Source: Pseudozyma flocculosa PF-1 | Lineage: Eukaryota; Basidiomycota; Ustilaginomycetes; Ustilaginales; Ustilaginaceae | Direction: 5' to 3' | NCBI RefSeq assembly: GCF_000417875.1 | Contig: NW_006920876.1 | Span: forward strand, 60,683 to 124,682 | Length of the DNA: 64,000 nucleotides | Part shown: piece by piece, positions 25,154 to 36,247 of the stretch | How the letters are laid out: every line of letters begins with the position of its first letter | Numbering within the stretch: position 1 is the first letter of the stretch | Program-made: the position numbers and the translations under genes | The notes under the pieces: model-generated | Database searches by the model: none | What the model saw: the letters and a program-made list of their open reading frames with translations, nothing else | Told to the model about the DNA's origin: nothing

Positions 25154-28100
25154 ATGGCGACGACGGCCTCCTCTGCTGCTGCTGCTGCAAACACGGGGGA
25201 TGAAGGGCGGGTCCCGCCGGACCATGCTCAAGCGGAACCCATCTCGGCCCACGTGCAGAGCGCCAACGTCGATATGGCCCACATTGCACTGGTACGCACG
25301 CCGCTCCTCGCTCCTATCCTCGCCCATCGCTTGTCGGCGCCCACCGAGGCGGTACAGCGTCGCTGACTCCACGAGGCCGCGCCAATCGCTTACCGTGGTC
25401 GCATGACCCCCCGATGCAGATTCAGCAGGTCCAGCATGAGCTGCGCACGCCCGTTCATGGGCTCCTCGGCACGCTCGAGGAGCTCCGCAACGACCTCGCT
25501 GGCGTCGACATGGACAAGGAGACCCGCAAGGCCGTCAGGGTCAAGCTCGACTCGCTCGGTGGGCTGGCCGACCGCCTGCAGAACGTCCTCGACGACTTCA
25601 GAGACTTTGTGCGTAGATACGGGAGGCGAAGACATGGCCATACCCCGCTGTCCGTGCGCGGCTGCCGCTCACACGTTGCGCTTTCGCTCCTCATGTTGCC
25701 CGCAGGCCCTGGAGACGAGGACGGCGCGCGAGGCGGAAGAGAGCAACGACGTCGTACTCGACGAGGAGGTGGATCTCGGTGAGCTACTCGACGAGGTCGC
25801 CTCCGAGGCGTGGAACGCCCAGGTGCGGCAGGTCCGCGCCGAGGGCGGTGCCGATGCGCGCCTGCCGCCGCCGCCGGAGCTCATCCTGCAGACCGAGACG
25901 TCGCTGCGCGGCTGGAAGACGGTCGTGTCCAAGGACATTCTGCGCAAGCTCGCATACAAGCTCGTCAACAACGCCCTCCGCTTCACGCACGAGGGCTGGG
26001 TCGAGGTGTCGCTCTCGCCCGCCGTCAGCAGCCCGTCGGCCGGCCTCGAGGCGCTGAGCCTCGACGGCGAGCACGCGCCGCAGGCCTCGGAGCACTTTCT
26101 CGAGCTCGTCGTCCAGGACACGGGCGAGGGCATGAGCCGCGAGTTCCTCTCGCACCGCCTGTTCGAGCCGTTTGAAAAGGCCGACTCGTTCAAGGCGGGC
26201 GCGGGCCTCAGTATGACGCTGTGCTCGTCGCTGGTGCGGCAGATGGGCGGCGCCATGCACGTCTCGAGCGACCAGGGCAGGGGCACCGTCGTGACGATCA
26301 AGATCCCCGTCCGCAGCCTGCCAGAGAAGAGCGTGGCGCCGCCCATGGCGTCGCAGCCGGACCAGCTCGTCTACCTCTACGGCTTCGAGGGGTACGGCCT
26401 GCAGCGCCTCGCCCAGGTCATCACGGCCCAGCTCGCAGTCTACGGCAACCTCTACTGCACCTCGTACATCGCCGACGCCGACTATCTCCTCCTGCCCGAG
26501 GAGGTGTGCTTCGACGTCGAGGGCGGCATCGAGGCCATCCTGGCCCAGGCCAAGGACGGCGTCAAGATCGGCGTGCTCCAGGCGCACCAGGACGCGGGTG
26601 TCGAGTACGCCGCGTTCAAGAACGGGAGCCGTCAGCCGGTGAGTGGCGGACAAGATGCAGGCCAGCCCCCGCGCGCCCGCTCAGTCGGCTTGCTCGCTCG
26701 ATGCTGACCATGATCGCTCTTGGGTTGGCGCCCGTCTCCGCTGCACTCCTCTACCTGCCAGCAGACCTTTGTCACGCGGAAACCCTTTGGTCCGCGATGC
26801 TTTGCCAACCTGCTGCGGCTGGCCGAGCAGGAGGGCGATGAGGATACGAGGCACCCGGCCGAGTACGTCCGGGACAGGGACGGACACCTCGGATACGCGG
26901 CCGAGGCCGTCTCGGAGTCGACGACGCCCATCGGCCAAGAGCCTGCACCACGGCCCGGCCCGTCGACGCCGACTTCTTCGCTACAGCCAGAGATCAGCGT
27001 GGGGCCGCTGGACCCCGTCGCGAGGGCGCAGAGAATATCACCGGCTGAACCCTCGACGTCGTCGGCGTCGACGACGGCAGCAGCAAAGGCACAGGACGGC
27101 GCGACGAGACAGGCGACGGGCAAGACCAGCGCGACGGCCGGGCGGCCCAAGCTGCGGCGCAATACGGGCGACAGCCTGGCGGACCTGGTCGTGTCGCCGT
27201 CGACGCTCGACGAGGTGCTGCTGGCGCCGCTGCCCGCTCCCACGATGGAACCGCGCACGCCGATGCATCCGGCCTCGTCGCGAGGAGGTGGGCCGATCCT
27301 CGATGGAGCCGACCCGGCGGCTGCAGCTGCCGCCGCTCTGCCGGAACGCAAGTTTACCGGTGGGTAGACTTGCCCATCGACCGCGCCTGGCTGAGCGATG
27401 GCGACTGACGGACGCGACTGACTCCGATCTTCCTCTCCACGCTTTCCGTCGTCGTCCTCTCCATTTTCCTTCGATCTCGACACGCAACAGTACTATGCGT
27501 CGAAGACAACCCGCTCAACATGCGTCTCCTGACGGCGTTCCTGAACCGCACGTCCAAGATCCAGGTGTACGAGGCGGCGGATGGGATCGAGGCCGTGGCG
27601 CAGTTTAAGCGGCACCTGCCCACCGTCACGCTGCTCGACATCAACATGCCGCGCATGGACGGCTTCGAGGCGTGCCGCCACATGCGCGCGTACCAGCACG
27701 AGCACCTCGACGCGGCGCAGCGCCGCAGCAGGGTCCTCAAGATTGTCGCCGTCACGGCGCTCTCGGATGCGTTTCATCGCGAACGGGGCCTCGAGTGCGG
27801 CATGGATGACTGTACGTGTTTCGTCCTCCTTCCCTCCCTCCCTCCCTTCCCCTCCTGCCTCCGCCCCCGCCCTGGAATGAGCGGAAGAGGCGGTACTGAT
27901 GTCAGAGTTAAAACCCGATCTCCGATCTGCCCCACCTTGCTTGCTTGTACCCGCCCCCATCTTGCCTCCCTGATCTTGACCTTCACGACCGCATCGACCA
28001 CACAGGGTTCTCAGTGAGTCCCTCTTTCCCCTCCCTCTTCTCCCTCTCTGGCCGCGGACTAACCCCGCCTTTGCCCTCCTCTCCCTCCCTCTGGCGCCGT

Positions 28101-28204
28101 CGCCGCAGAAACCAATCAGAATGGCCCAGCTAAAGACCCAACTCGCTTCCTGGCAACAGGAATTCAAGGATGCCTCCAGTGCCGCAGAGGACGAGGCTGT
28201 TTAG
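25154..28204 (+). CDS. Hybrid histidine kinase without sensor domain
   Basis: Seven exons (25154-25291, 25420-25608, 25706-26638, 26762-27359, 27491-27811, 28006-28013, 28109-28204) encode about 760 residues. The exon 4 acceptor is ambiguous by one CAG. A short N-terminus of about 40 residues leads straight to a HisKA domain with the phospho-accepting His in VQHELRTPVHGLLG (H52). The HATPase domain shows an N box (LVNNALRFTHEG), DTGEGMS, FEPFEKAD and a somewhat degenerate GAGLSM. Next comes a receiver-like but Asp-poor segment (YLYGFEG... to TRKPFGPRCFANLL), then a low-complexity linker. The C-terminal receiver has VEDN, phospho-acceptor D669 in LLDINMPRMDG, VTALS and SKPI. No PAS, GAF or membrane segment is visible, so it probably acts in the cytosol and signals through a His phosphotransfer protein. 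Input and pathway are unknown. Confidence 0.88.
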
Positions 28205-28813
28205 ACGGACGAACGGACGGGATCGGAAGCTTGCATTATAGACCCCTTTTCACACCCGCTCCCCTCGGTACCTCTACAGGAGAAGGAGAGGAGGGAAAGA
28301 TACACATACCCCCCCCCCCCCCCCCCCTCCACTCACACTCAGACACGCACACACGCACGCACGCACGCACGCATGCACGCATGCACGCATGCCAGCTGGT
28401 TCTGGCATATGAACGAACGAACGAACGGCGGGACGTCCCGGTCATGCTTGATCGGCATCTCCTCGCCGCTGCAGGAAGCCGGCCGCCACCGCAGAGTCTG
28501 GCGTCTTCGCTCCTCGTTCCTCGCCCTGCAGGCGTTTCCGTCTTCCGCTCGCTCATCGCCACTTCGGCCCCCATTGCGCTGCAACTGCTGACCCACGAAA
28601 GCAGAAAGGCGCTCAGAACGAAGTCACATCGATCCTGCCTGCCATCCGACGTGCATTGGCAAGGAGAGGGAACGACAATAGCGGAGCGGGAAGAGGGGGT
28701 ATAAAGAAGCAAGCAATAAGGGGGCGGGCGCATCGTCCTCGTCCATCCCGGACAGCGAGGGAGCGTCGTCCAACGCCAACCAACGACCACACGACGTCCA
28801 AAGACTACTACGA
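28205..28813. repeat. Convergent spacer with C19 run and CGCA array
   Basis: Between the convergent histidine kinase and ING genes lie a 19-base C run (28309-28327), a CGCA/CGCATGCA array (28344-28391) and GAAC repeats (about 28411-28426). No gene seen. Confidence 0.8.
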
Positions 28814-31116
28814 CTATCGCCTCGACTTTTTGCTGCTCGAAGACGAGCCGCCCGTCTTGCCCTTTTTCGCCTTGGCTTTACCGGCCTGCTGGGCGTGAAG
28901 CGAACGACCAAGCGGAAAGGGACACGAGAACAAAGTCAGCCGCCGTATCACCCCTTGCTTCGACCACGGAAGAGGCCTGCCTTGGATGGACAGGGAAGGG
29001 ACTCACCGCCGCTCGCCTCTCGAGACACGCCTCGCAGTGCCATGTCCCCGTCGGCACCTTTGTGAGGCCCACACAGCCGAGGTGGAACTGTGGCGAAGAG
29101 AAAAAGAGGATCAAGGAGGGGAAAACGACCGGCCAGGCTCAGGTTAGCGATTTCGGGACCCTGCCACCTTCGCCACACCGCCAGCGCAGCACCTCGACCC
29201 GCAGCGACACGTACCCATTCGCGCTCGCAGTCGTCGTCGTCGCAGCCAATCATGTCGCCGTAGCTGACATTGTTGCAGAAGCAGTAGCGCCTCTCGTCGG
29301 CGTCGTCGTTGCCCGCGCCGCCCGTGGCCGAAGACGCCGCAGGGCTGGCGCCCCGGCTGTCCTCGTCGGCATNNNNNNNNNNNNNNNNNNNNNNNNNNNN
29401 NNNNNNNNNNNNNNNNNNNNNNNNNNNNNNNNNNNNNNNNNNNNNNNNNNNNNNNNNNNNNNNNNNNNNNNNNNNNNNNNNNNNNNNNNNNNNNNNNNNN
29501 NNNNNNNNNNNNNNNNNNNNNNNNNNNNNNNNNNNNNNNNNNNNNNNNNNNNNNNNNNNNNNNNNNNNNNNNNNNNNNNNNNNNNNNNNNNNNNNNNNNN
29601 NNNNNNNNNNNNNNNNNNNNNNNNNNNNNNNNNNNNNNNNNNNNNNNNNNNNNNNNNNNNNNNNNNNNNNNNNNNNNNNNNNNNNNNNNNNNNNNNNNNN
29701 NNNNNNNNNNNNNNNNNNNNNNNNNNNNNNNNNNNNNNNNNNNNNNNNNNNNNNNNNNNNNNNNNNNNNNNNNNNNNNNNNNNNNNNNNNNNNNNNNNNN
29801 NNNNNNNNNNNNNNNNNNNNTCGGCGGCCGTTTTCGCCCCTGCGGCCAGCGCCGGCGCCGGCGCTGTTCTCATCGTCATCGCCGTCGACGTAGGTGCCGC
29901 CAGCGTGTGCGGCCCTCGGCAGGCGGTTGTTGGCGCTGTTGGCCGCCGAGGCCGAGGCGGAAGCCTTGGAGCTGTCGCTCTTCTTCTTCGCCGACGATGA
30001 CGACGAGCCGCCGGCACCCGAGGCTGACCTGCCTGCGTTGGAGTTGGAGCGCGGCCACCCGTCGTCTTCGGCCTTGGCTCCGGAGCTGGACCCGGTCCGT
30101 GCGACCTTGGAGCCGCCCTGTGCGCTCGAGGACCCGTTGGCCGCCGAGCCGGTGCCGCCCGCGGTCTTGCGCTTCTTGTTGGGGGTGGGACCGAGGCCGG
30201 CCGAGGACGCGGCGGCCGAGGCTGCGTCGCCGGGCTTGGAGCCCTTGGCGTTGGGCGCGGCAGCAGCGGTGGTGCCGACCTTGCGCTTCTTGTTGCCGGT
30301 CGAGGCGGTGGAGGCGGCGCCGTTGGCGTCCTGCTTTGCCGTGGAGCCGAGGATGCCGGCTGCGACGCCTGAGCCGTTGGCGGCGTTTTGCGAAGAGGCG
30401 ACGAGGAACTGCTCGCGCAGCTTGCCCGTGTCGGCGTGGTAGTACTGGTCGAGGTTGAGGTGCTTTTTGGGGTTGAGGAGGGGGGAGAGTTGGGGGAAGT
30501 GGTCGAGCTGGTCTACGAGTGCGTCGATGTAGTCGGTGTGGCTGATGATGGTCTCTGCGGTGTTGAGTGCGACGCGGATCTTGTCCTCGCCGCCCATCTT
30601 GTAGGCCCTTGCCTCCTCTGCGACCTCCTTGAGGGCGAGGAGGCGCTGACCCTGGTCGATGTCGGGGTCCTGTATGAGTGCGGTGAGGTGGTTGAGGCGG
30701 GCGGTGAGGCTGTTTAGGTGGGAGCCGAGTACGGCGTCGAGCTCGCGGAGGTCCGAGAAGCTGCGGGTGAGGTCGAGGGGGAGTGCGTCGAGGGCGTCGG
30801 CGTAGGCAGCGAGGGTGACGAAAAAGTGCTCTGCGCTGGACTGGTCTAGGCCTGCGGCCTCTGGGCCTACGATGCCGCCTGCGAGGGCCGAAGTGCCCGG
30901 CTGGTTGCGAAAGCTGGCGGGGACGAAGCGGGTCGCGGGGGCGCCAGCAGCGGGCGGATTGGACGAGGAGGCGGCGGCGGGGTTGGTAGCGGCATGCTTT
31001 GCGTTGTTGACGGCCGAGGTCGAGGCCGTGGCCGAGGGCGTGGCCGAGGGCGTGTTTGCGTTTGCGTTGTTCGAAGCCTTGAGCGTGCGAGACTGGGCCG
31101 ACGCTGCCGAGGGCAT
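28814..31116 (-). CDS. ING-family PHD-finger chromatin protein (gap inside)
   Basis: ING proteins read H3K4 methylation for histone acetyltransferase or deacetylase complexes. Three exons (31116-29215, 29087-29007, 28885-28814) give about 684 residues, counting the 448 unknown bases at 29373-29820. The final acceptor is ambiguous by one CAG codon. The N-terminal ING domain is recognisable at about residues 85-210 (AEHFFVTLAAYADALDALPL, DQGQRLLALKEVAEEARAYK, ISHTDYIDALVDQLDHF). A long Ala/Ser/Gly/Lys-rich linker follows and contains the gap. The C-terminal PHD finger has all zinc ligands (YCFCNN, CDDDDCEREW|FHLGC, WHCEAC); intron 1 splits it after Trp. The last exon encodes a Lys/Ser-rich tail. 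The frame is the same on both sides of the gap, which fits a correctly sized gap. NuA4 Yng2, Yng1 or Pho23-type roles cannot be told apart here. Confidence 0.9.
29373..29820. other. Assembly gap (448 N)
   Basis: Run of N inside the linker-coding part of the ING gene, flanked by very GC-rich simple sequence. Confidence 1.
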
Positions 31117-32046
31117 CTTGGCGAGGCACGGCAGGGGCGCGGCGGCGGTGGTGGTGGTGGTAGTGGTAGTGTCGAAGGTGTAGCTGCGCTGCAGAAGGGC
31201 GGCGATGGAGAAAGCGAGGGTTTCGAGGAGCTGTCGAGGGCGGCGCTGCTGGTGCTGCTGGAGCGGATCAAGGCGATGACGACCGAAGAAGGGTATGCTG
31301 GGATGGGATCGCCGCGAATGGTGGCAGAGGGCGGAGGGAGGGGTGGCTACACCAGGGCCAAGCAGCCCAGACGCCAGCCGTAGCCATCCTCGGCCAGGCT
31401 CCGGACCGCCCTGGCTCGCCTGGCCTGGCAGGGTCGCGTTCTCCCCAGCCTCGCGCACAACCACGCCTCCCCCCCCCCCGGGCTCCACCCCGGCCCAAGA
31501 CCAGGGTCTGGGTCAGTCATGCTTACGTGAGAATTCTGAGAGACTTGTTCCGCCGTTGTCGGCTCCGGAACCAACCAGGTCCGTGATCGGCCACGCTCGA
31601 ACAGCCGCGGCTGGCCCACGCCCCAAAAGCAGAAGCAGGAAGAAGGCGGCGCGTGCGCCTCCCCTCTGCCGGCCAGCCAGCGCCCGCAGCTGGCCCAACC
31701 ACAGCCAACAAGCAAGGGCCGGGCAGCCAAGAAGCCAACGCAGAAAACCCGCCCGCCCGTCGGCAAGAAGAAACCGCCTCGTGCCTCGGCCAGCCAGCCA
31801 GCCAGCCAGGACAAACTTTTTCCTCGGCCTGGGCTGGCGGCGGCGTTGGGCAGGGGCCAGAACAAGCAAGCCAAGGTGCCTGCTGCCCGCTGCCGCCGCC
31901 GCCTTCGCTGCCCGCCTTCGTTTGGGGGGTCAGTAAAGGGAGAGAAAAAGCAGGGCCCGCCACTTGGGTGGCTAAAGAGTGCCTCCTTCTCCCTCCGTGC
32001 CCATCACCACCACCCACCCCCTCACCACACACATCCTCTATCCAAA
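31117..32046. other. Divergent spacer between ING and EFB1 genes
   Basis: About 930 bp with promoters for both directions. GCCAGCCAGCCAGCC repeats lie at about 31790-31811 and a C11 run near 31471. A CA/CT-rich leader leads into the EFB1 start. No gene seen. Confidence 0.5.
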
Positions 32047-33160
32047 ATGTCTCTCCCCGACTTCTCCTCCGACGCCACCCTGGCCAAGCTTGACGGCTAC
32101 CTCGCCGACAAGTCCTACATTGACGGGTGAGCATGCCCCGTGTTGATTGACAACGCCGCACTCGTCGGTCAGCGGCCCCTTGCCTCGTCGTCCTCCCTCC
32201 TCGCCGATCTCCGCCTCGCTCTACATGATGATCCTACGCTTTGGTCCGTGTTTCCGAGCCCAGCGGCTTAAGACCCCGCGCCTTTTTTGCCACGACGACA
32301 ACCAACTTTTCCAAGCCATCTGATTCCGAGCCGCTCTGCGGGGGGACCAGCCCTCGTTGGATACCCCCGCACGAGAGGGCTCGCTTGCCCACGAGGCAGG
32401 AGGCAGGAGGGAGACTAGGACGACGACGACGACGACGAGAGAGGCGCGATCTGTGCGAGCTGCCACCACCATTGGATCTCATCGGAGCCTTGGACGCTGA
32501 CCTGCTCGACACGATTTCATCTCTTCCCCGCTCCTCGCGTGCCTCGCCTCGCCACACAGCCACGCCCCCTCGCAGGCTGACGTCGCCGTCTACGAGGCCG
32601 TCGCCAAGGCCCCCGACGCGGACAAGTACGCCCACGCCGCCCGCTGGTACGAGCACATCACCTCGTACGAGGCTGAGCACAAGGACCTCACCGGCGACAA
32701 GGCCAAGGCCGCCACCCTCCTCGCCCCCCACTTTGCCGACGCCAAGGCCCCCGCCGCCGCCGAGGACGACGACGACGACGTTGACCTCTTTGGCTCCGAC
32801 GACGAGGTCGACGAGGAGGCCGAGCGCATCAAGGCGGAGCGTGTCGCTGAGTACAACAAGAAGAAGGCAGCCAAGGGCCCCGGCCCGGCCGCCAAGTCGC
32901 TCGTCACCCTCGACGTCAAGCCGTGGGACGACGAGACCGACATGAAGGAGCTCGAGGCCGGTGTCCGCGCCATCGAGATGGACGGCCTCGTCTGGGGCTC
33001 GTCAAAGCTCGTCGCCATCGGCTACGGTGTCTCCAAGCTCCAGATGTCGCTCGTCGTCGAGGACGCCAAGGTCTCGCTCGACGAGCTCCAGGAGAGGATC
33101 GCCGACGAGGTCGAGGACTACGTCCAGTCGACCGACGTCGCCGCCATGGCCAAGATCTAA
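32047..33160 (+). CDS. EFB1: Translation elongation factor 1-beta (eEF1B-beta)
   Basis: Guanine-nucleotide exchange factor that recharges eEF1A with GTP in the cytosol. Exons 32047-32126 and 32560-33160 encode 226 residues, the usual length. The N-terminus [20 protein letters not shown] and [13 protein letters not shown] form the GST-C-like domain. An acidic stretch ([15 protein letters not shown], about residues 95-109) follows. The C-terminal exchange domain contains [32 protein letters not shown] and the end [11 protein letters not shown]. The 433-nt intron splits the Gly codon of YIDG|HAPS. It is far longer than typical introns here and carries a U18 box C/D snoRNA (see 32221-32325). The start context CCAAAATGTC is strong. 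It converges with EGD1. Confidence 0.96.
32221..32325 (+). ncRNA. SNR18: U18 box C/D snoRNA in the EFB1 intron
   Basis: Inside the EFB1 intron, a C box ATGATGA (32225-32231) and a D box CTGA (32320-32323) bracket about 100 nt. Between them, 32241-32254 reads TTGGTCCGTGTTTC, a perfect 14-nt complement of the conserved large-subunit rRNA segment GAAACACGGACCAA. This is the guide of U18/snR18. It is followed by a degenerate D' box CCGA (32254-32257). Counting five bases upstream of D' puts the methylated base on the A of AAACA, matching yeast Am649. A weak GCTC/GAGC terminal stem is possible. In budding yeast the same snoRNA (102 nt) sits in the intron of EFB1, so both sequence and host agree. 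The exact ends are approximate. Confidence 0.88.
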
Positions 33161-33829
33161 GGTCTCTCGGCCTCGCCGCCTTTTGTCTTCCTGTCGTCAT
33201 CGTCTTTGGTCTCGCGTCTCCATGGCCTGCTTCCGCAATCCCATACCTATTCCCAGCTTAGTCGACGGTCGCAATCCTCTGTTCCCCACACCCACGCCTT
33301 CCTCTGACTCCCTAGTGGTGACGGCGATTGAACGAAAAGGTTGAAGGCGCATGCTATGCCGCGCCACGATACGAGACCGGTCCAGGGTGATACGTGCGAG
33401 ACCTCCCTCTCGGCATCGGCCAGCGAGCCAGGAATCGAGCCAAGGGAGAGGCAAAAAAAAACGCCGCGCGCGTGCAAGGCTCAGTCCGTCTTTGCCACCA
33501 CTCCCCGACCAGCGCCCCTACGATGCAACGACGAGCAGACGACGACGCGGAACAGACAATATGTGTCTCTGAATGGGAAGTTTTTGGATTTTGGGTGGTG
33601 GGGAAGCGGGAGGAGGAGGAGGAGGAGGAGCTCGAATAGGCCAAGCAAGGACAAATTGCAAGTTTTAGAAACCAACCCAAGAGATGGCGGTGGTTGCAAG
33701 ACGCCGACTGGCTGGCTGGCTTCTTCTCTGGCAGCCGATTCTGCTGCTACGGCGTAAGGAACAACATCGAGCTTGAGAAAACGAAGAATAAGGGCATCGA
33801 CGGACAACAGTGTGTCTGGCGCCGCGCGC
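33161..33829. other. Convergent spacer between EFB1 and EGD1
   Basis: About 670 bp holding both 3' untranslated regions, with a short A8 run near 33453 and a GGAGGA repeat near 33610-33629. No gene seen. Confidence 0.5.
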
Positions 33830-35289
33830 CTAGTCGAGCTTGTCGACCTCGGCCTCCTTGTTTCCGGCCTCGTCAAAGTTGTCGACGACGTCCGGCACCT
33901 CGTCGTCGTCGTCCTTTGCGTCGGCGCCGCCGGCGGCCGCCTGCGAGGCGGCGTGCTGGGCGTTCATGGCCTGGTAGCTCTCGGCCAGCTTTCGCAGCGA
34001 GGCGAGCGAGTCCGGTCCGAGCTGGTTGAGGATTCCCGGAACGAGCTCGGTGAGCTCCTTGTCGGCGCCCTGGCCGTACACGGCAAACGTGTTGGCGTTG
34101 GTCAGGCCGTGGACTGCCGAGCGAAATGGGGGATCAATGGGTCAAGCAGCGAGGTGTTAGAGGTGCAACGATGGGTCAGCGTGCTGCCTGCCGGAGCTTG
34201 GTAAAAAGTCGTACGAGCTGGTGATGGCGGCTCGTCGCCGGCGAAGCTCGTGCGAGACATGCCACGCTCGCTCGAGAGGGGAAGCGTGCCTGCCACGGCC
34301 CCTGCAGGTCCAACTTTGACCGCCCGAGAATCTCCTCTCCGTGTGACTGCGGAGTCGAGCCACCATGCTGCCAAGGCCTGGTGGTGCAGACGCGCTCTCT
34401 TGTCCCCGAAAAGGCCGGCATACGCTCGCCAATGTCGAGCCGTGGCGGCCTGCAGTCCATCCGATTGCCGGTCCGATCACCGCGCGGCCGACATCTTGTG
34501 CCCGACGCACTGCCCCAGTATGCCCACCACCCTTCCGAGCGTCCGACTGCAATCGTCGCCTCATGCCCGCTGATCGCCTGCGATGACCCCTGACACCTGA
34601 TCGAGGTCTCCCAAGACGGCCGCGGCACTCACCCTGGGCCTTCTGGAAGTGAAGGACGTTGCCGTCCTCCTTGAACATGTTGACCTCCTCGACACCCGAG
34701 ATCGGCTGCACCTGGAGCTTCTTGAGAGCGGCCTGGAGCTTGGTGTCCTCTCCGCCGCCGGGGCCCCTGGGCTTCTTCTGGACCTTCCTTCGCGGCGTAC
34801 CCTTGCCACCTGCGCGAGGTCAGAGGACAGCCCGAGGCAGGATGGCCGGGACGGGATTGAGGAATCGAGCCGGACCGTGCGCAGGAACCCGGTGTCGAAA
34901 AATCGAGTGCAGCGATGGCGGTCGGATCGGTGGTAGCAGATGCCGGAGATTTCGAGGTTATCAGGTCGCAATGGGCGAATTCATTGATCGTGGTCGCGCA
35001 AAGTCGGGTGCCGAAGGAAAGTGGTGCATAGCGGCGGCCGTGAGGAATGTGGACGGAGCGGCAACGACGGCGGCAGCGGCAGGATCAGCAGAGGCACCGC
35101 GTTGCGAAGCGGAGCAGGCAGAGAGGGGAGTAGAGGAAGCATGGCAGCAGCGGCGGTCAGCACGCCGTCATTGACCTCGTCGGACAAAGACCTGGCTCGA
35201 GGCAAAGGCGCGCGGGGGTCCAACGCACCGATACGGTTGGCCTGGGCGGCGGCCTGGAGCTTGGCGAGCTTCTCCTGGTTGAGGACCAT
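33830..35289 (-). CDS. EGD1: Nascent polypeptide-associated complex subunit beta
   Basis: NAC beta docks at the ribosome exit tunnel with NAC alpha and shields nascent chains. Exons 35289-35229, 34809-34633 and 34113-33830 encode 173 residues. The N-terminus [12 protein letters not shown], the ribosome-binding basic motif [12 protein letters not shown] (residues 22-33) and the NAC domain ([40 protein letters not shown]) are clear. The tail is acidic ([18 protein letters not shown]), as in fungal orthologues. Both introns are long (419 nt at 34810-35228 and 519 nt at 34114-34632) compared with about 100 nt elsewhere. I looked for snoRNA boxes in them and found nothing convincing. Confidence 0.95.
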
Positions 35290-36247
35290 GATGTCTGTGA
35301 GCGAGAGAGGGAGGGAAGGGGGGAAGAAGCGGGTTGCGAAGAGGGTGTACGTGCGTGACGGAAGGTGAGGTGTGATGGCGACGAGAGGGGTACGACGACT
35401 GCGAGCTTGCTTGCTTGCAGGCTGGCCAGCCAAGGCGGTGGGTCAGGCGGGTCTGGCTTGGTCTGGCCTGGCCCTGAGCGGCGTCGGGCTGGTTCTTCGC
35501 GCGCCCATCCCTCTGGTCTGTCTCTCTGTCGGTCTCTGCCTGCGTCTGCGTCTGCCTCTCTGTCTGCCTTTGCCTCTCTGTCGTCTGCGCTTGGGTGGCT
35601 TCGTCCGACTGGCGCCCGAGTAGTTGGCTGCTGGCGGCTGGCGGGGCTGGCCCTCCTGCTGGTCTGCCTCACGCCCGCTGCGGCTTGGGCCCAGTCAGCG
35701 CTGGGCTCTCGCTGCCCTGGCTTGCTAGGCCGTCTATCGGGCGAGAGGTGGCAGCAGGCGTCGATCAATCTTGAATCTTTTTGGCCGGGCCGCTGGCTGG
35801 CCCCCAAGTCTCGCACCCGAAATCCAGCGAGCCCTGGCCAAGGGAGCGAGGGGAGCGGCCCCGGGCCTGCCCTGGTCGATTTTGAGAAGTTCGAAGCGCC
35901 GCCGCCGCCGCCTGCTGCCGCCTGCTGATGCTGCTGCTGCTGCGCTGCCGTGGGGGCCGGCGCCGTCTCGCGGTCGATCCCGAGCCCGTGCCGTCCGGCG
36001 TGCTCGTCTGTGCTCCTCGCCATCGTCACCACCCTATCTCCACCATCACCTGCCTGCTCGTCTTCGCTTCCTTCGGCCCTCGTCTCTCTCCTACCTCGTC
36101 GACCTCTCCCGACTCGCTCGATCGCCGTCCCCTTGACCGGCCGCTGTTCCTCGCACCCGGATTCCTTTCGGCCGCCAGGATCTCACCGCATCGCCCCGAC
36201 CCCCCTCTCCACGGCACCGCCAACTCACACTCACAACACATAGCATC
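35290..36247. other. Divergent spacer between EGD1 and ATP21
   Basis: Holds both promoters. Pyrimidine-rich (TCTGTC)-like stretch at about 35510-35585 and a CT/CA-rich leader from about 36.0 kb to the ATP21 start. No gene seen. Confidence 0.45.

Noticed and set aside
34810..35228. Possible box C/D snoRNA in EGD1 intron 1 (CAATGAA ... CTGATAA)
   Set aside because: The C box is poor, spacing is too short and I could not match the guide region to known rRNA sites.
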